From Phaeobacter cretensis (GTDB taxonomy: Bacteria; Pseudomonadota; Alphaproteobacteria; Rhodobacterales; Rhodobacteraceae), in contig NZ_JBKBEU010000001.1 of NCBI RefSeq assembly GCF_047372505.1, forward strand, positions 868,001 to 932,000: DNA of 64,000 nt. Reading direction: 5' to 3'. This document shows, one piece after another, positions 26,198 to 35,510 of the stretch (position 1 is its first letter; the number at the start of each line of letters is the position of its first letter). The notes under the pieces were generated by a model. The model saw only the letters and a program-made list of their open reading frames with translations. It ran no database searches and was not told where the DNA came from. The translations under genes and the position numbers were made by a program.

Positions 26198-26226
26198 TAG
26201 CTAAGCAGGCCCTGCGGCCCTGTCAA
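26198..26226 (-). promoter_or_regulatory. groES promoter (sigma-70-like)
   Basis: On the minus strand, TTGACA (26226-26221), a 17-base spacer and TAGCTA (26203-26198), immediately upstream of the CIRCE element. Both hexamers and the spacing fit a housekeeping promoter whose start point would lie within CIRCE. Confidence 0.65.
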
Positions 26227-26269
26227 CAGGTTGGTTGGGAATTTTTGCGGCAATATTTTGGCGTGAGTG

Positions 26270-26980
26270 CTACGCCTGATCTGGCTCCACCTTTGCAGCA
26301 GTATCGGACGCGACCGGCTCCCAGCTATGGGCCCAGTGAACCAGCCCTGCCCGACCGGATTCGGTCAACCCGTAGATTCCAGTTTCCACCCGTTCGAACC
26401 AACCATAGTGATTGCTCGCCATGATCCGTGTGGCCTGTGGAACCCCAGTAGCCTTGGCCACTACCGCACCTTTTTCTGCACCGGTTTCGGCCAGATGGGC
26501 CGCGCAACGCAATGCATCCTGACGATAGGCGGTAACAATTCCATGACGGGTCGCGCCGCCTGCGTTTGGATCCCCTTGAAGCCGCTGAAACTCTCGTAAC
26601 AAACGTGCCTGTTTTTTGGCGGACTTGCGCGGCGCATAAGGTCCAGGATCACAATGCACTTCGGTACGGCCGTCTGGAAGAACGGTGATCAGCCCTATTC
26701 CCAAACGCCGGCACATCGCCAAATTGTCTTTCAGCATCCGCTGAGCTTGGCGTCCCCTTGGTCGCAGTACAGCTATATATACAAGATCACTAACGGCCAA
26801 CCGCGCGATAGCCTGGTGGAAAAGCGTCAAAGAGAATTTAAGTTTCAGTTCGACTATCACTGGTGACGGATCGTCGCGGTACCCGACCACATCAGCAGCG
26901 CCCACCTCGCCCTTCACAGTATAACCCTGCCGTTCAAGAAGCGCCTTTATCGGCGGGTAAAGCTGATCTTCGCGGTCCAT
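26270..26980 (-). CDS. DUF2161 family protein (PD-(D/E)XK-like)
   Basis: A 236-residue protein. The N-terminal part (YPPIKALLERQGYTVKGEVGAADVVGY, in two motifs, then PVIVELKLKF) resembles a restriction-endonuclease-like core, with Asp and E-x-K in the expected order. The middle is basic (YAPRKSAKKQARLLREF) and the C-terminus looks like a winged helix. Annotated relatives are called DUF2161 phosphodiesterase-like; activity is unproven. ATG at 26980 fits the family start; a longer frame reaches 27091 without a ribosome-binding site. Confidence 0.7.
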   Translation of the reverse strand: MDREDQLYPPIKALLERQGYTVKGEVGAADVVGYRDDPSPVIVELKLKFSLTLFHQAIARLAVSDLVYIAVLRPRGRQAQRMLKDNLAMCRRLGIGLITVLPDGRTEVHCDPGPYAPRKSAKKQARLLREFQRLQGDPNAGGATRHGIVTAYRQDALRCAAHLAETGAEKGAVVAKATGVPQATRIMASNHYGWFERVETGIYGLTESGRAGLVHWAHSWEPVASDTAAKVEPDQA

Positions 26981-27239
26981 TGCCAAAGCATAACGCTTGT
27001 GTTGCGCGAACAAAAGCAGATCACGATCAGATGACAGGGTAACCGAACATAAGCGAAAGCCTGATGGACGACGTGGGAACGATCGCGACATCGCTTTGTT
27101 TTAGAGGTCGGACCCTGACTGCAGGGCGGACCTGCGCACAGCTCATAACACAGTCATTGGCTGGCTGAGCCGGGGTGACAAGTCAAGTCTGGCTGCCTAT
27201 AAGGCGCGCAAAATGCCCCCTATACATAGGACTGCACTC

Positions 27240-28160
27240 ATGACGACCTTCGTTTTTGGACATAAATCTCCAGACACTGATTCAACCGGATCCGCCATCA
27301 TCTGGGCTTGGTATCTCTCCAACATCAAAGGTGTCGACGCGGCACCAAAACTGCTTGGCGAACCAAATACTGAAGCCGCTTTCATGCTGCAACATTGGGG
27401 TTTGGACAAACCAGAGATCATCGCGGATGTGGCAGCCGACCAACCTGTTGTCATCGTGGACACAAACAACCCAGCTGAATTGCCCGCCAACATCAATGGC
27501 GCTGATGTTCAGGCAATCATTGACCATCACAAGCTGGTTGGCGGCCTGGAAACCAAAGGCCCGATCAACATTCGCATCGAACCAGTGGCCTGCACCGCAA
27601 CCATCATGTGGAAAATGATCGGCACAGATCTCGCGCAGGCTCCCCGCGAGATCAAAGGCGCGATGCTGACCTGTATTCTCAGCGATACGCTGGAGTTCCG
27701 CTCGCCCACGACAACCCAAGAAGATAGAGACGTTGCCAATAGCCTGGCCGAGGATCTAGGCGTCGATATCGCCGCCTATGCCGCCGAGATGTTCGCCGCA
27801 AAGTCCGACGTTTCCGCATTCTCCGATGCCGAATTGCTGCGGATGGATTCCAAAGAATATGCGGTTGAGGGAACCAAATTCCGCGTCTCCGTTCTGGAAA
27901 CCACTGCCCCGTCTGTCGTACTGGATCGCAAGGCATCGTTGATGGACACTATGACAACCGTCGCCGCAGAAGATGGTGTCGACCAGGTTCTGCTGTTTGT
28001 CGTGGATATTCTGCGGGAAGAAGCAACTCTGCTGGTTCCCAATGACTTGGTAAAGACCCTCGCCACCAAGAGCTTCGATATGACCGTCGAAGGCGACACA
28101 GTTGTGCTACCCGGCGTGATGAGCCGGAAAAAGCAGATCATTCCCAACCTCAAGATCTGA
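27240..28160 (+). CDS. ppaC: Manganese-dependent inorganic pyrophosphatase
   Basis: A 306-residue type II (DHH/DHHA2) pyrophosphatase, which pulls biosynthetic reactions by hydrolysing PPi. Metal-binding motifs are FGHKSPDTDSTGS, VVIVDTNNPAELP and AIIDHHKLVGG. The C-terminal MSRKKQIIPNL is the substrate-binding end. ATG at 27240 is supported by GGA nine bases upstream. It is monocistronic with a strong terminator downstream. Confidence 0.93.
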   Translation: MTTFVFGHKSPDTDSTGSAIIWAWYLSNIKGVDAAPKLLGEPNTEAAFMLQHWGLDKPEIIADVAADQPVVIVDTNNPAELPANINGADVQAIIDHHKLVGGLETKGPINIRIEPVACTATIMWKMIGTDLAQAPREIKGAMLTCILSDTLEFRSPTTTQEDRDVANSLAEDLGVDIAAYAAEMFAAKSDVSAFSDAELLRMDSKEYAVEGTKFRVSVLETTAPSVVLDRKASLMDTMTTVAAEDGVDQVLLFVVDILREEATLLVPNDLVKTLATKSFDMTVEGDTVVLPGVMSRKKQIIPNLKI

Positions 28161-28193
28161 GGCGTCAGATCGCTCATATGGTTTATAAATATG

Positions 28194-28226
28194 AAATGCG
28201 GAGCTCGAGCGAGCTCCGCATTTTTT
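28194..28226 (+). terminator. ppaC terminator
   Basis: Thirteen-base perfect stem AAATGCGGAGCTC (28194-28206) / GAGCTCCGCATTT (28211-28223) with a 4-base loop, followed by TTT on the plus strand. Confidence 0.9.
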
Positions 28227-28421
28227 CACCTATAGCGACCAGCAGTGCCAGGATTGGTTTCAATCATTTCCCCATGGCGCGAGGTAGGCACCCCGCCTTT
28301 GCCGTGGTTCAACCCTGAGAGTGAAACCAATCTGTTAGTGCTCTATAGCTTGGTGACTAAGTCGCCACCAAATGATGCAATCTGATCAATCCAGACTGAA
28401 ACAAGCCAATCGTGTTATGTA

Positions 28422-30392
28422 TCAGGCAAAATTGGCAAGATCGCTGTTGTTTTCCCAACCATCATCGTCCACATCGCCACCTGTCGATCCAGACGCTTGC
28501 TGCTCTGTTCCGTGGGTATCCCAGTCATCAATACCATCGCCTGACATAGACCCATGCGCTGATGCCTCATTGAAATCTTCCCACCGCTCTTCAGTTGGAA
28601 GGCTATCCTCGACAGGCGCAGCCGCCGCCTTTGCGGGAGGTGCTGATTGCTGGCTTACCGTCCCGTCGGAAGGGAGCAATATGAATTGGCCGACGATCTG
28701 GTTCAGTCCATAAGTTTCACCGTTCATACTCAGAATTGCCGCCCCGGATTCTTCAACCATTGCAGCATTTTGCTGGGTAACACTGTCGAGCTGCGCCACC
28801 CCGATATTGATCTCGTTCAACCCTTGAGCCTGCTCTCCGGCCTCGGTTGAGATGCCAGAAACAAGCGTCGCGATATTCACAACCTCGCCGACGACCTGCG
28901 ACAGTGCTTTACCTGCGCTATCGACCTTCTCTACGCCTTCTTCGACCGTTTTCGTACTTGCGGTGATCAGGGTCTTGATTTCATTTGCCGCATCAGAAGA
29001 GCGTTGCGCCAAAGCGCGAACCTCGGAGGCAACAACAGCAAACCCGCGGCCAACTTCGCCCGCACGGGCTGCCTCTACGCCGGCATTCAGTGCCAAAAGG
29101 TTCGTCTGGAAAGCGATATCATCAATAACGCCGATGATCTGGGAAATCTGCCCGGAGGACCGCTCGATCTCATTCATCGCTTCGATAGCTCCTTCAACGA
29201 CGCGACCACTGTTTTCGACGTCTTTACGTGCCGAGTCGACAGCGCTTTCTACCGCTTTTGCGTTATTTGCGGAACTGTTGACACTGACGGTCATCTCTTC
29301 AAGAGCAGCGGCCGTTTCCTCTAGGGTTGCAGCCTGACTTTCTGTGCGTGAAGACATATCTTCTGCACCGTTGCGTATTTCATCAGATTGTTTCTGAATT
29401 CCTGCGCTGGCTTTGACGACTTGAGCCATTACCTCGTTCAATTTATCAACGGTATCATTATAATTGTCCCGAAGCAGGTTATATTCCTCGCCCAGACTCT
29501 CATTGATGCGATCACTGAAGTTTCCAGAGGCAAGCGCCTGAAGCCCACGGCGCAACCGGTCAATAACCTTTTCGCTTTCTTCACGACGTTCGTTTTGTTT
29601 GGCCAATTCTTTAAGAACGCGCCCGGAAACCCGGTCAATATCATGAGCAATTTGCCCAAAATCATCGCCGCGCATCCGTTCTTCAACCTTGAGACCGAAA
29701 TCGCCCTCGGCCACATCACGGAGCGCATCACGCATGCGATCAATCGGGCGTACGATGTTCAGCGTCATTTTTCGGGCGTTAAAGAACGACACAACTATCA
29801 ACACTGCAGATGTCACCAACAGCGTATACAGCAGTGCGATGTCATGTGCCCGCGCGTCTTCGGCCGTTTGAATTGCAGCTTCCTCAATCCAATCGCTCAG
29901 CGGATGCAATTTTTTGTTGAGCTCGTAGTAGCTGTCCTGAAACGCATCAAGAGCGGCGTCCGCTGCAACCGGATCAACCAGGGCTAAATCAGCTAGTGCG
30001 GTTCCAAGCGAGAGAAAAGTATCAACCTCAGCGGTCATGCTTTCAACTTGGGCTAACGCTTCTGGTGGTAAAAAATCTCCCTTCAGCAATTCGAGATTCT
30101 CACGAAGCTCTTTGCCGGCCTCACCGACTCTTTGCCGTAGTTTTTCTTTCTTCGCCGCAGTTGCATGGTCACCTGCAAAGACCAAATAGACTACTTCTGC
30201 GTGCAACTCTTCATGCAGCAGATCAATTTTCAGCTCGTGACGTACAGTACGTGTAACATCAATTTGCCTTTCAAGTTCCAATTCACTTTGCCAAAGGCTA
30301 TAGACTGACATTGTAGCCAGGACTAGAATTGTAAAAACTGAAACCGCACCTGAAATAACAAACCGGTTTTTTGTGGATATACTTCGAAACAT
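28422..30392 (-). CDS. Methyl-accepting chemotaxis protein
   Basis: A 656-residue inner-membrane chemoreceptor. TM1 is at about 11-33, a helical periplasmic sensor at 34-183, and TM2 at 184-206. A HAMP domain (about 206-258) and a second HAMP-like segment (about 278-325) follow. The signalling tip is around 423-465 (IDDIAFQTNLLALNAGVEAA). The C-terminus is a long acidic linker rich in Asp, Gly and Ser. RWEDF at 603-607 resembles a CheR-tethering pentapeptide but is not at the end. No che genes are nearby, so it signals in trans. Ligand unknown. Confidence 0.92.
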   Translation of the reverse strand: MFRSISTKNRFVISGAVSVFTILVLATMSVYSLWQSELELERQIDVTRTVRHELKIDLLHEELHAEVVYLVFAGDHATAAKKEKLRQRVGEAGKELRENLELLKGDFLPPEALAQVESMTAEVDTFLSLGTALADLALVDPVAADAALDAFQDSYYELNKKLHPLSDWIEEAAIQTAEDARAHDIALLYTLLVTSAVLIVVSFFNARKMTLNIVRPIDRMRDALRDVAEGDFGLKVEERMRGDDFGQIAHDIDRVSGRVLKELAKQNERREESEKVIDRLRRGLQALASGNFSDRINESLGEEYNLLRDNYNDTVDKLNEVMAQVVKASAGIQKQSDEIRNGAEDMSSRTESQAATLEETAAALEEMTVSVNSSANNAKAVESAVDSARKDVENSGRVVEGAIEAMNEIERSSGQISQIIGVIDDIAFQTNLLALNAGVEAARAGEVGRGFAVVASEVRALAQRSSDAANEIKTLITASTKTVEEGVEKVDSAGKALSQVVGEVVNIATLVSGISTEAGEQAQGLNEINIGVAQLDSVTQQNAAMVEESGAAILSMNGETYGLNQIVGQFILLPSDGTVSQQSAPPAKAAAAPVEDSLPTEERWEDFNEASAHGSMSGDGIDDWDTHGTEQQASGSTGGDVDDDGWENNSDLANFA

Positions 30393-30531
30393 TACTGCAC
30401 ACCTCAGGGTTGAAACAATTTCTGTTCTACGCCTCTGTTATTAAAAAAATGAAAATACCGCCGATCTGGTCAAATACCGCTTGCTCTGACATAGCTTGGG
30501 AACCAGAAATCCTATGCGAAAGACTGCTCTC

Positions 30532-31407
30532 ATGACCCAGATCATCGCCTCCCTCGCAGAGGTCTCAAACCGTTACAAAGCCCTGTTCGTGGATCTATGG
30601 GGCTGTGTTCACAATGGTATCACCGCCTATCCAGAAGCGGTCTCGGCCCTGAAAGCCTATCGCGAAACAGGCGGCATAGTCGTGCTACTGACCAATTCGC
30701 CCAAGCCACGCGCCGGGGTGGCAGCCCAGCTGGGCGAGTTCGGTGTACCAGATGATGCCTATGACACGATCGCCACATCAGGTGATTCTGCCCGATCAGC
30801 TATGTTCAGCGGGGCGGTAGGTCGCAAGGTCTATTTCATGGGCGAATGGGAGCGTGACGCCGGTTTTTTTGAACCCCTCAAAATGCTGGATGATCCGCTG
30901 GATGTTACCCGTGTCCCACTGAAAGAGGCTGAGGGTATTGTCTGCTGCGGGCCCTTCGACACTCAGGCAGATCCAGATGTGAACAGACCCGATTTCCTGT
31001 ATGCGAAGCAGATGGGGTTGAAGTTGCTCTGTGCCAATCCCGATATCGTGGTCGACCGCGGTGAAATACGTGAATGGTGCGCGGGCGCGCTGGCGCGGCT
31101 CTATACTGAAATGGGTGGCGAGAGCCTTTATTTCGGCAAACCTCATCCCCCAATCTATGATCTGGCGCGGCGCCGTCTCGCAGAACTGGGACAGGACATC
31201 GCGGACCATGACATTCTGGCGATCGGCGATGGCCCTCATACCGATGTATCAGGGGCTATGGGAGAGGGGCTGGACTCACTTTTCATCACAGGTGGACTTG
31301 CAGCAAAAGAAACGAAAACCGATCACCAACCCGATGCGGTGGCTCTAAAGCACTATCTAGAAAAAGAAAAATCTGCGCCGACCTATTCGATAGGAAAGTT
31401 ACGCTGA
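30532..31407 (+). CDS. HAD-superfamily IIA hydrolase (TIGR01459-like)
   Basis: A 291-residue phosphatase-like protein of HAD subclass IIA. Motif I is LFVDLWGCVHNG, motif II LLTNSPKPR, motif III FGKPHPPIYDLA and motif IV AIGDGPHTDVSGA. Motif I has Trp where most HAD phosphatases have the acid/base Asp, as in the TIGR01459 group. The natural substrate is unknown; NagD-like sugar- or nucleotide-phosphatase activity is a guess. ATG at 30532 is preferred; an in-frame ATG lies at 30514. Confidence 0.82.
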   Translation: MTQIIASLAEVSNRYKALFVDLWGCVHNGITAYPEAVSALKAYRETGGIVVLLTNSPKPRAGVAAQLGEFGVPDDAYDTIATSGDSARSAMFSGAVGRKVYFMGEWERDAGFFEPLKMLDDPLDVTRVPLKEAEGIVCCGPFDTQADPDVNRPDFLYAKQMGLKLLCANPDIVVDRGEIREWCAGALARLYTEMGGESLYFGKPHPPIYDLARRRLAELGQDIADHDILAIGDGPHTDVSGAMGEGLDSLFITGGLAAKETKTDHQPDAVALKHYLEKEKSAPTYSIGKLR

Positions 31408-31554
31408 TATAGAAAACACTTGATTTTCTGCGACTGCGAAGTAATAAAGTTGCTGCGAATAGCTTAATATTTGCGCATTTGTTTCGTCGCAAACTTCAAA
31501 ATGCAGAGCGGCGATCATCAGTCACGGCAGATCATCGCCAACCGGGAGAGGCAC

Positions 31555-31998
31555 ATGTTGGACAATTTTCCACGCGGGACCATCTGTATCGAAGACATTG
31601 AGATGGGGATGGTTCGCTATCTACGCAAAGAGGTGACCGATAAGGACATCGAAATGTTCGCTGAGGTTTCAACCGACCACAACCCGGTGCATCTTGATGA
31701 GGGCTATGCTCAGGATACCATGTTTCAAGGGCGCATCGCTCATGGAATGCTGACCGCCGGCTTGATTTCAGCAGTCATCGGCGAACAGCTCCCCGGCCAT
31801 GGCACTATCTATATGAGCCAGTCACTGAAGTTTCTGGCCCCTGTGCGCCCTGGCGATCTTGTTCTGGCCGAAGTCGAAGTGACAGGTATCGAGATCGACA
31901 AACGCCGGGTCAAACTGGATTGCCGCTGCATGGTCGATGGAAAGAAGGTCCTTGTTGGCGAAGCCATGGTTATGGCCCCCTCGCGCAAGTTCGACTGA
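31555..31998 (+). CDS. MaoC-type (R)-specific enoyl-CoA hydratase
   Basis: A 147-residue single hot-dog-fold hydratase. The hydratase-2 motif is intact: Asp41 and His46 in STDHNPVHLDE, followed by FQGRIAHGMLTAGL. Such enzymes hydrate trans-2-enoyl-CoA to (R)-3-hydroxyacyl-CoA and in PhaJ supply polyhydroxyalkanoate monomers. ATG at 31555 is chosen because GGGAGAGG lies just before it. It stands between the HAD gene and ribF on the same strand. Confidence 0.85.
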   Translation: MLDNFPRGTICIEDIEMGMVRYLRKEVTDKDIEMFAEVSTDHNPVHLDEGYAQDTMFQGRIAHGMLTAGLISAVIGEQLPGHGTIYMSQSLKFLAPVRPGDLVLAEVEVTGIEIDKRRVKLDCRCMVDGKKVLVGEAMVMAPSRKFD

Positions 31999-32072
31999 GC
32001 TAGGGATAACAACCCGTGACAAGTCACGGCATGGCTCTTGCAAGCGCGTCCCGGCGCGGCTAGGCAGTGGCC

Positions 32073-33005
32073 ATGCGCATTATCCGTGACTTTCAATTCG
32101 TAGATCCAAAGGATCGTGGAGCCTCTGCCGCCATCGGGAATTTCGATGGTGTCCACCGGGGCCATCAGTCTGTCATTGATCTGGCCCGCGACGCCTTACC
32201 CGATGCACCGTTGGGGGTTATGACCTTTGAACCGCATCCGCGCGAATTTTTTGGCCCTGATGCACCGCCGTTTCGTCTTATGTCTGCCGATGCACGTGCG
32301 TCACGGCTGGAAAAGCTCGGCGTCGAACGGCTCTATCAATTGAATTTCAATGCCGCGCTCTCGAGCCTGACGCCCGAGGGATTCGCCCGAAAAGTGATCG
32401 CCGATGGCTTGGGCCTGCGTCACGTGGTTGTTGGATCAGATTTCTGTTTCGGCAAGGGCCGAGCGGGAACAGCTGAGGATCTCAAACACTTTGGTGACGA
32501 GATGGGATTTGGCGTCACGGTAGCGCCATTGATGGAATATTCCGAAGACACGGTGTCCTCTACTGCGATCCGTCGTGCGTTGAGTGATGGACGCCCCCGT
32601 GATGCGGCCAACATGCTTGGCCATTGGCACCGTATCGAAGGCGAGGTGATCGGCGGCGAACAGCGCGGTCGCGAACTGGGTTACCCCACAGCCAACATGT
32701 CCATAGACGGGCTGCATCAGCCTGCCTTTGGCGTATACGCCGTGCTCGTTGACGTACTGGATGGGCCACATCAGGGAAGCTATCATGGTGCCGCCTCGGT
32801 CGGCGTGCGGCCGATGTTTGACGGCAGTCACCCCAATATCGAAACCTTCCTGTTTGATTTCACCGGCAACCTCTATGGCGCCACATTGTCTGTTGGCCTG
32901 GTCGAGTACCTGCGCCCGGAAATGACCTTCGACGGTCTTGAGGGACTACTGGAACAGATGGAGGCGGATTGCGCCACGGCCCGCCGCCTGCTGGCTGCGC
33001 TATGA
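32073..33005 (+). CDS. ribF: Bifunctional riboflavin kinase/FAD synthetase
   Basis: A 310-residue cytosolic enzyme that makes FMN and then FAD from riboflavin and ATP. The N-terminal adenylyltransferase domain has GNFDGVHRGHQ (HxGH motif) and SSTAIRRAL; the C-terminal kinase domain has GYPTANM and GVRPMFDG. ATG at 32073 is preferred; GTG at 32067 is also in frame. The stop overlaps the start of the YcgN gene. Confidence 0.93.
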   Translation: MRIIRDFQFVDPKDRGASAAIGNFDGVHRGHQSVIDLARDALPDAPLGVMTFEPHPREFFGPDAPPFRLMSADARASRLEKLGVERLYQLNFNAALSSLTPEGFARKVIADGLGLRHVVVGSDFCFGKGRAGTAEDLKHFGDEMGFGVTVAPLMEYSEDTVSSTAIRRALSDGRPRDAANMLGHWHRIEGEVIGGEQRGRELGYPTANMSIDGLHQPAFGVYAVLVDVLDGPHQGSYHGAASVGVRPMFDGSHPNIETFLFDFTGNLYGATLSVGLVEYLRPEMTFDGLEGLLEQMEADCATARRLLAAL

Positions 33006-33472
33006 GCACCGGCATTGATCGTAATGGGCTGGCAAACCGGTTTTGGGAAAAGAAACCGCTGGCCAAGCTGAACGATCGCGAGTGGGAAGCACTCTGCGAC
33101 GGCTGTGGCAAGTGTTGCCTTAACAAACTGGAAGACGAGGATAGCGGAGAGGTCGCCCTGACCCGTGTCGCCTGCCGCCTTCTGGATGATGCCACCTGCC
33201 GCTGTGCCCACTACGAAAATCGACACCAATTCGTGCCAGAGTGCATCGTGCTGAAGCCCGACAATCTGGACACACACGCCTATTGGATGCCACAGACTTG
33301 CGCCTACCGGTTGCTTTGGGAAGAAAAGCCCCTACCCGATTGGCATCCCCTGATCACCGGTTATCCGACCAGCGTACATGAGGCCGGTGTTTCGGTGCGC
33401 GGTTGGACAGTATCCGAATTCGACACTCCCGAAGAAGACTGGGAAGAACACATTATCGAGGAGCCGCTCTAA
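33002..33472 (+). CDS. YcgN/UPF0260 family cysteine-cluster protein
   Basis: A 156-residue protein of the UPF0260 (YcgN) family. Eight cysteines, including CDGCGKCC at the N-terminus and C-x6-C-x-C further on, probably bind a metal or an iron-sulfur cluster. The function is unknown. The ATG overlaps the ribF stop by 4 bases, and the next gene starts directly after its stop, so it is the middle gene of a tight three-gene operon. Confidence 0.85.
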   Translation: MSTGIDRNGLANRFWEKKPLAKLNDREWEALCDGCGKCCLNKLEDEDSGEVALTRVACRLLDDATCRCAHYENRHQFVPECIVLKPDNLDTHAYWMPQTCAYRLLWEEKPLPDWHPLITGYPTSVHEAGVSVRGWTVSEFDTPEEDWEEHIIEEPL

Positions 33473-34507
33473 ATGCATTTCGCCTCTGACAACTCTGGCC
33501 CTGCCAACCCCGCAATCCTCGCGGCCATAGCAACAGCGAATGCTGGTTACGCCATGGGCTATGGCGCGGACGAAGAGATGGTGAAAGTCACTGCGCGCAT
33601 CCGCGAGATTTTTGAGGCACCAGAGGCTGCGGTTTATCTCGTCGCCACCGGCACGGCAGCAAACGTACTGGCACTTTCGACGCTGGTGCAGCCATGGCAA
33701 ACACTGTTTTGCACAGGCCCGGCCCATATCAATATGGATGAGTGCAACGCACCAGAGTTTTACGCGGGCGGCGCGAAACTGACACTTGTCACAGGGGCCG
33801 ACAAAATGACCCCCGCTGATCTGCGAACCGCAATTGAGGGCGAGGAAAACCGTGGCGTTCACGGCCCGCAACGTGGGCCGGTATCAATCACCCAAGTGAC
33901 CGAATTTGGCACGGTCTATTCACTGGACGAACTGGGCGCACTGTGTGACGTGTCCAAATCCTATGGGCTGCCCGTGCATCTGGATGGCGCCCGTTTCACC
34001 AATGCGATGGTTTCGCTCGGCTGCACCCCGGCTGAGATGACATGGAAAGCCGGGATTGATGCTGTTTCCTTTGGCGGCACCAAGAATGGCTGTTTTGGAG
34101 TTGAGGCCGTGATCTTATTTGACCCGGCCAAAGCGCAGGAGTTCGAATATCGGCGCAAACGCGGGGCACATCTCTTCTCCAAACACCGATATCTGTCGGC
34201 TCAGATGCTTGCATATCTGACCGATGATCTCTGGTTGAAAAACGCCCGTACTGCAAATGCCAAGGCCCTACGACTGGCAGAGGGGCTGCGCAGCGCTGGG
34301 GCGAAATTTAGCCATACACCTCAGGCCAATATGATCTTTGCCGCTCTGCCACGGGCCACCCATCAAAAGCTGTTTAATGCAGGCGCGGTCTATCATCTCT
34401 GGGATGGCGGTCTTGAGGGAGCGGATGAGGAAGAGGTCACAGCGCGGTTTGTCTGTGACTGGTCTATCGGCGAGGATCAGATCGACAAGTTTTTGGAGCT
34501 ATTGTAA
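33473..34507 (+). CDS. Threonine aldolase family protein (PLP-dependent)
   Basis: A 344-residue fold-type I PLP enzyme. The PLP lysine is Lys204 in SFGGTKNGCFG; Asp171 in HLDGAR contacts the pyridine nitrogen. Motifs fit low-specificity L-threonine aldolase, which cleaves threonine or allo-threonine to glycine and acetaldehyde; related enzymes are beta-eliminating lyases. The ATG follows the ycgN stop with no gap, so it is cotranscribed with ribF and ycgN. Confidence 0.85.
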   Translation: MHFASDNSGPANPAILAAIATANAGYAMGYGADEEMVKVTARIREIFEAPEAAVYLVATGTAANVLALSTLVQPWQTLFCTGPAHINMDECNAPEFYAGGAKLTLVTGADKMTPADLRTAIEGEENRGVHGPQRGPVSITQVTEFGTVYSLDELGALCDVSKSYGLPVHLDGARFTNAMVSLGCTPAEMTWKAGIDAVSFGGTKNGCFGVEAVILFDPAKAQEFEYRRKRGAHLFSKHRYLSAQMLAYLTDDLWLKNARTANAKALRLAEGLRSAGAKFSHTPQANMIFAALPRATHQKLFNAGAVYHLWDGGLEGADEEEVTARFVCDWSIGEDQIDKFLELL

Positions 34508-34554
34508 CGCGGTATTGCGTCCATTGCACGGCAGTCAAACTCTCCTAAAGTGGT

Positions 34555-35418
34555 TTACGCCGAGATTGGGCTCGCAGCACCTAACAAAGTATCGCGTGAC
34601 AGAAAATGACGGGCCATGTCACCTGCAAATCCTGTTTTGCGATAGCCAACCCCAACCATACGCGTAACGGGGTCTACACCTGCAACTTCACGCAGCACGA
34701 CATCACGGTGGGCATCGCCATGAGAGATTGGCATCAGCGCTACGCCAAGCCCGGCAGCGACCAAATCCATCAACTGAGCATCATGGATGGCACTGGCAGC
34801 TACAGATAGGCCTGTAGCGCCGTCGAGCTGGGTTAGCCTGCTCATGAATAGATCCGCACCGGGACAATAGGGACGCGAAATCAGTGCTTCCCCTATGAGG
34901 TCCGCCATTGTGATCTCCGCATTCGCTACAAGCGGATGCCCCTTGTGCAAGCCCACGCCATACTTATCCTGCCAAAGCGGATAGAACCCGCACCCACGCG
35001 GCAGGCAATCATCAGCCGCAAAATGTAAATCCGCCTGCGCCGGGTCGTCGGTAAACTGAAACTGCGCCCGCGGCACTGCTCGCCTAATCCGGGCTAGCCC
35101 TGCCTCGAACGGTGCCATAAAAACATCGGGCGCGCAGCAGACTCGGACCCTTTGGATGGTATGCCCTTTCAGCCGCGCCTCCAGTTGGCTCACCTGCGCC
35201 AGCACCCCGCCTGCCTGTTGATACAGCTCATGCCCAAGCGCTGTCGGCGTCAATCCATCCCTGCTTCTTTGGAACAGCGGACCATTATACCGCCCTTCCA
35301 GCCGTGCGATCGCCGCTGACACCGATGGCTGACGGACATCGCAAGCCCGCGCCGCCGCGCTAAACGTACCTAATTCATATGCAGCCCGAAAATAACGAAG
35401 CGGTGTCAAGTCATCCAT
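34555..35418 (-). CDS. LysR family transcriptional regulator
   Basis: A 287-residue LTTR. The N-terminal winged HTH (LRYFRAAYELGTFSAAARAC, then QPSVSAAIARLEGRY) is followed by a two-lobe effector domain. Its start codon lies inside a run of ACTAT/ATAGT half-sites shared with the divergent SnoaL-like gene, 93 bases away, so it most likely controls that gene and itself. The effector is unknown. Confidence 0.88.
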   Translation of the reverse strand: MDDLTPLRYFRAAYELGTFSAAARACDVRQPSVSAAIARLEGRYNGPLFQRSRDGLTPTALGHELYQQAGGVLAQVSQLEARLKGHTIQRVRVCCAPDVFMAPFEAGLARIRRAVPRAQFQFTDDPAQADLHFAADDCLPRGCGFYPLWQDKYGVGLHKGHPLVANAEITMADLIGEALISRPYCPGADLFMSRLTQLDGATGLSVAASAIHDAQLMDLVAAGLGVALMPISHGDAHRDVVLREVAGVDPVTRMVGVGYRKTGFAGDMARHFLSRDTLLGAASPISA

Positions 35419-35443
35419 AGTTGATAACTATACTTGAGATAGT
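35417..35443. promoter_or_regulatory. Candidate LysR-type operator
   Basis: Alternating half-sites ATAGT (35417-35421), ACTAT (35427-35431) and ATAGT (35439-35443), separated by 5 and 7 bases. The first overlaps the LysR start codon. The outer pair ACTAT-N7-ATAGT has the dyad geometry of LTTR sites. Confidence 0.5.
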
Positions 35444-35510
35444 CTGTTGCGCAATTCCCTATATACCTCTCCTCTGCAATCTTGCGGACATAACCCAACA
35501 GGAGTGCATC

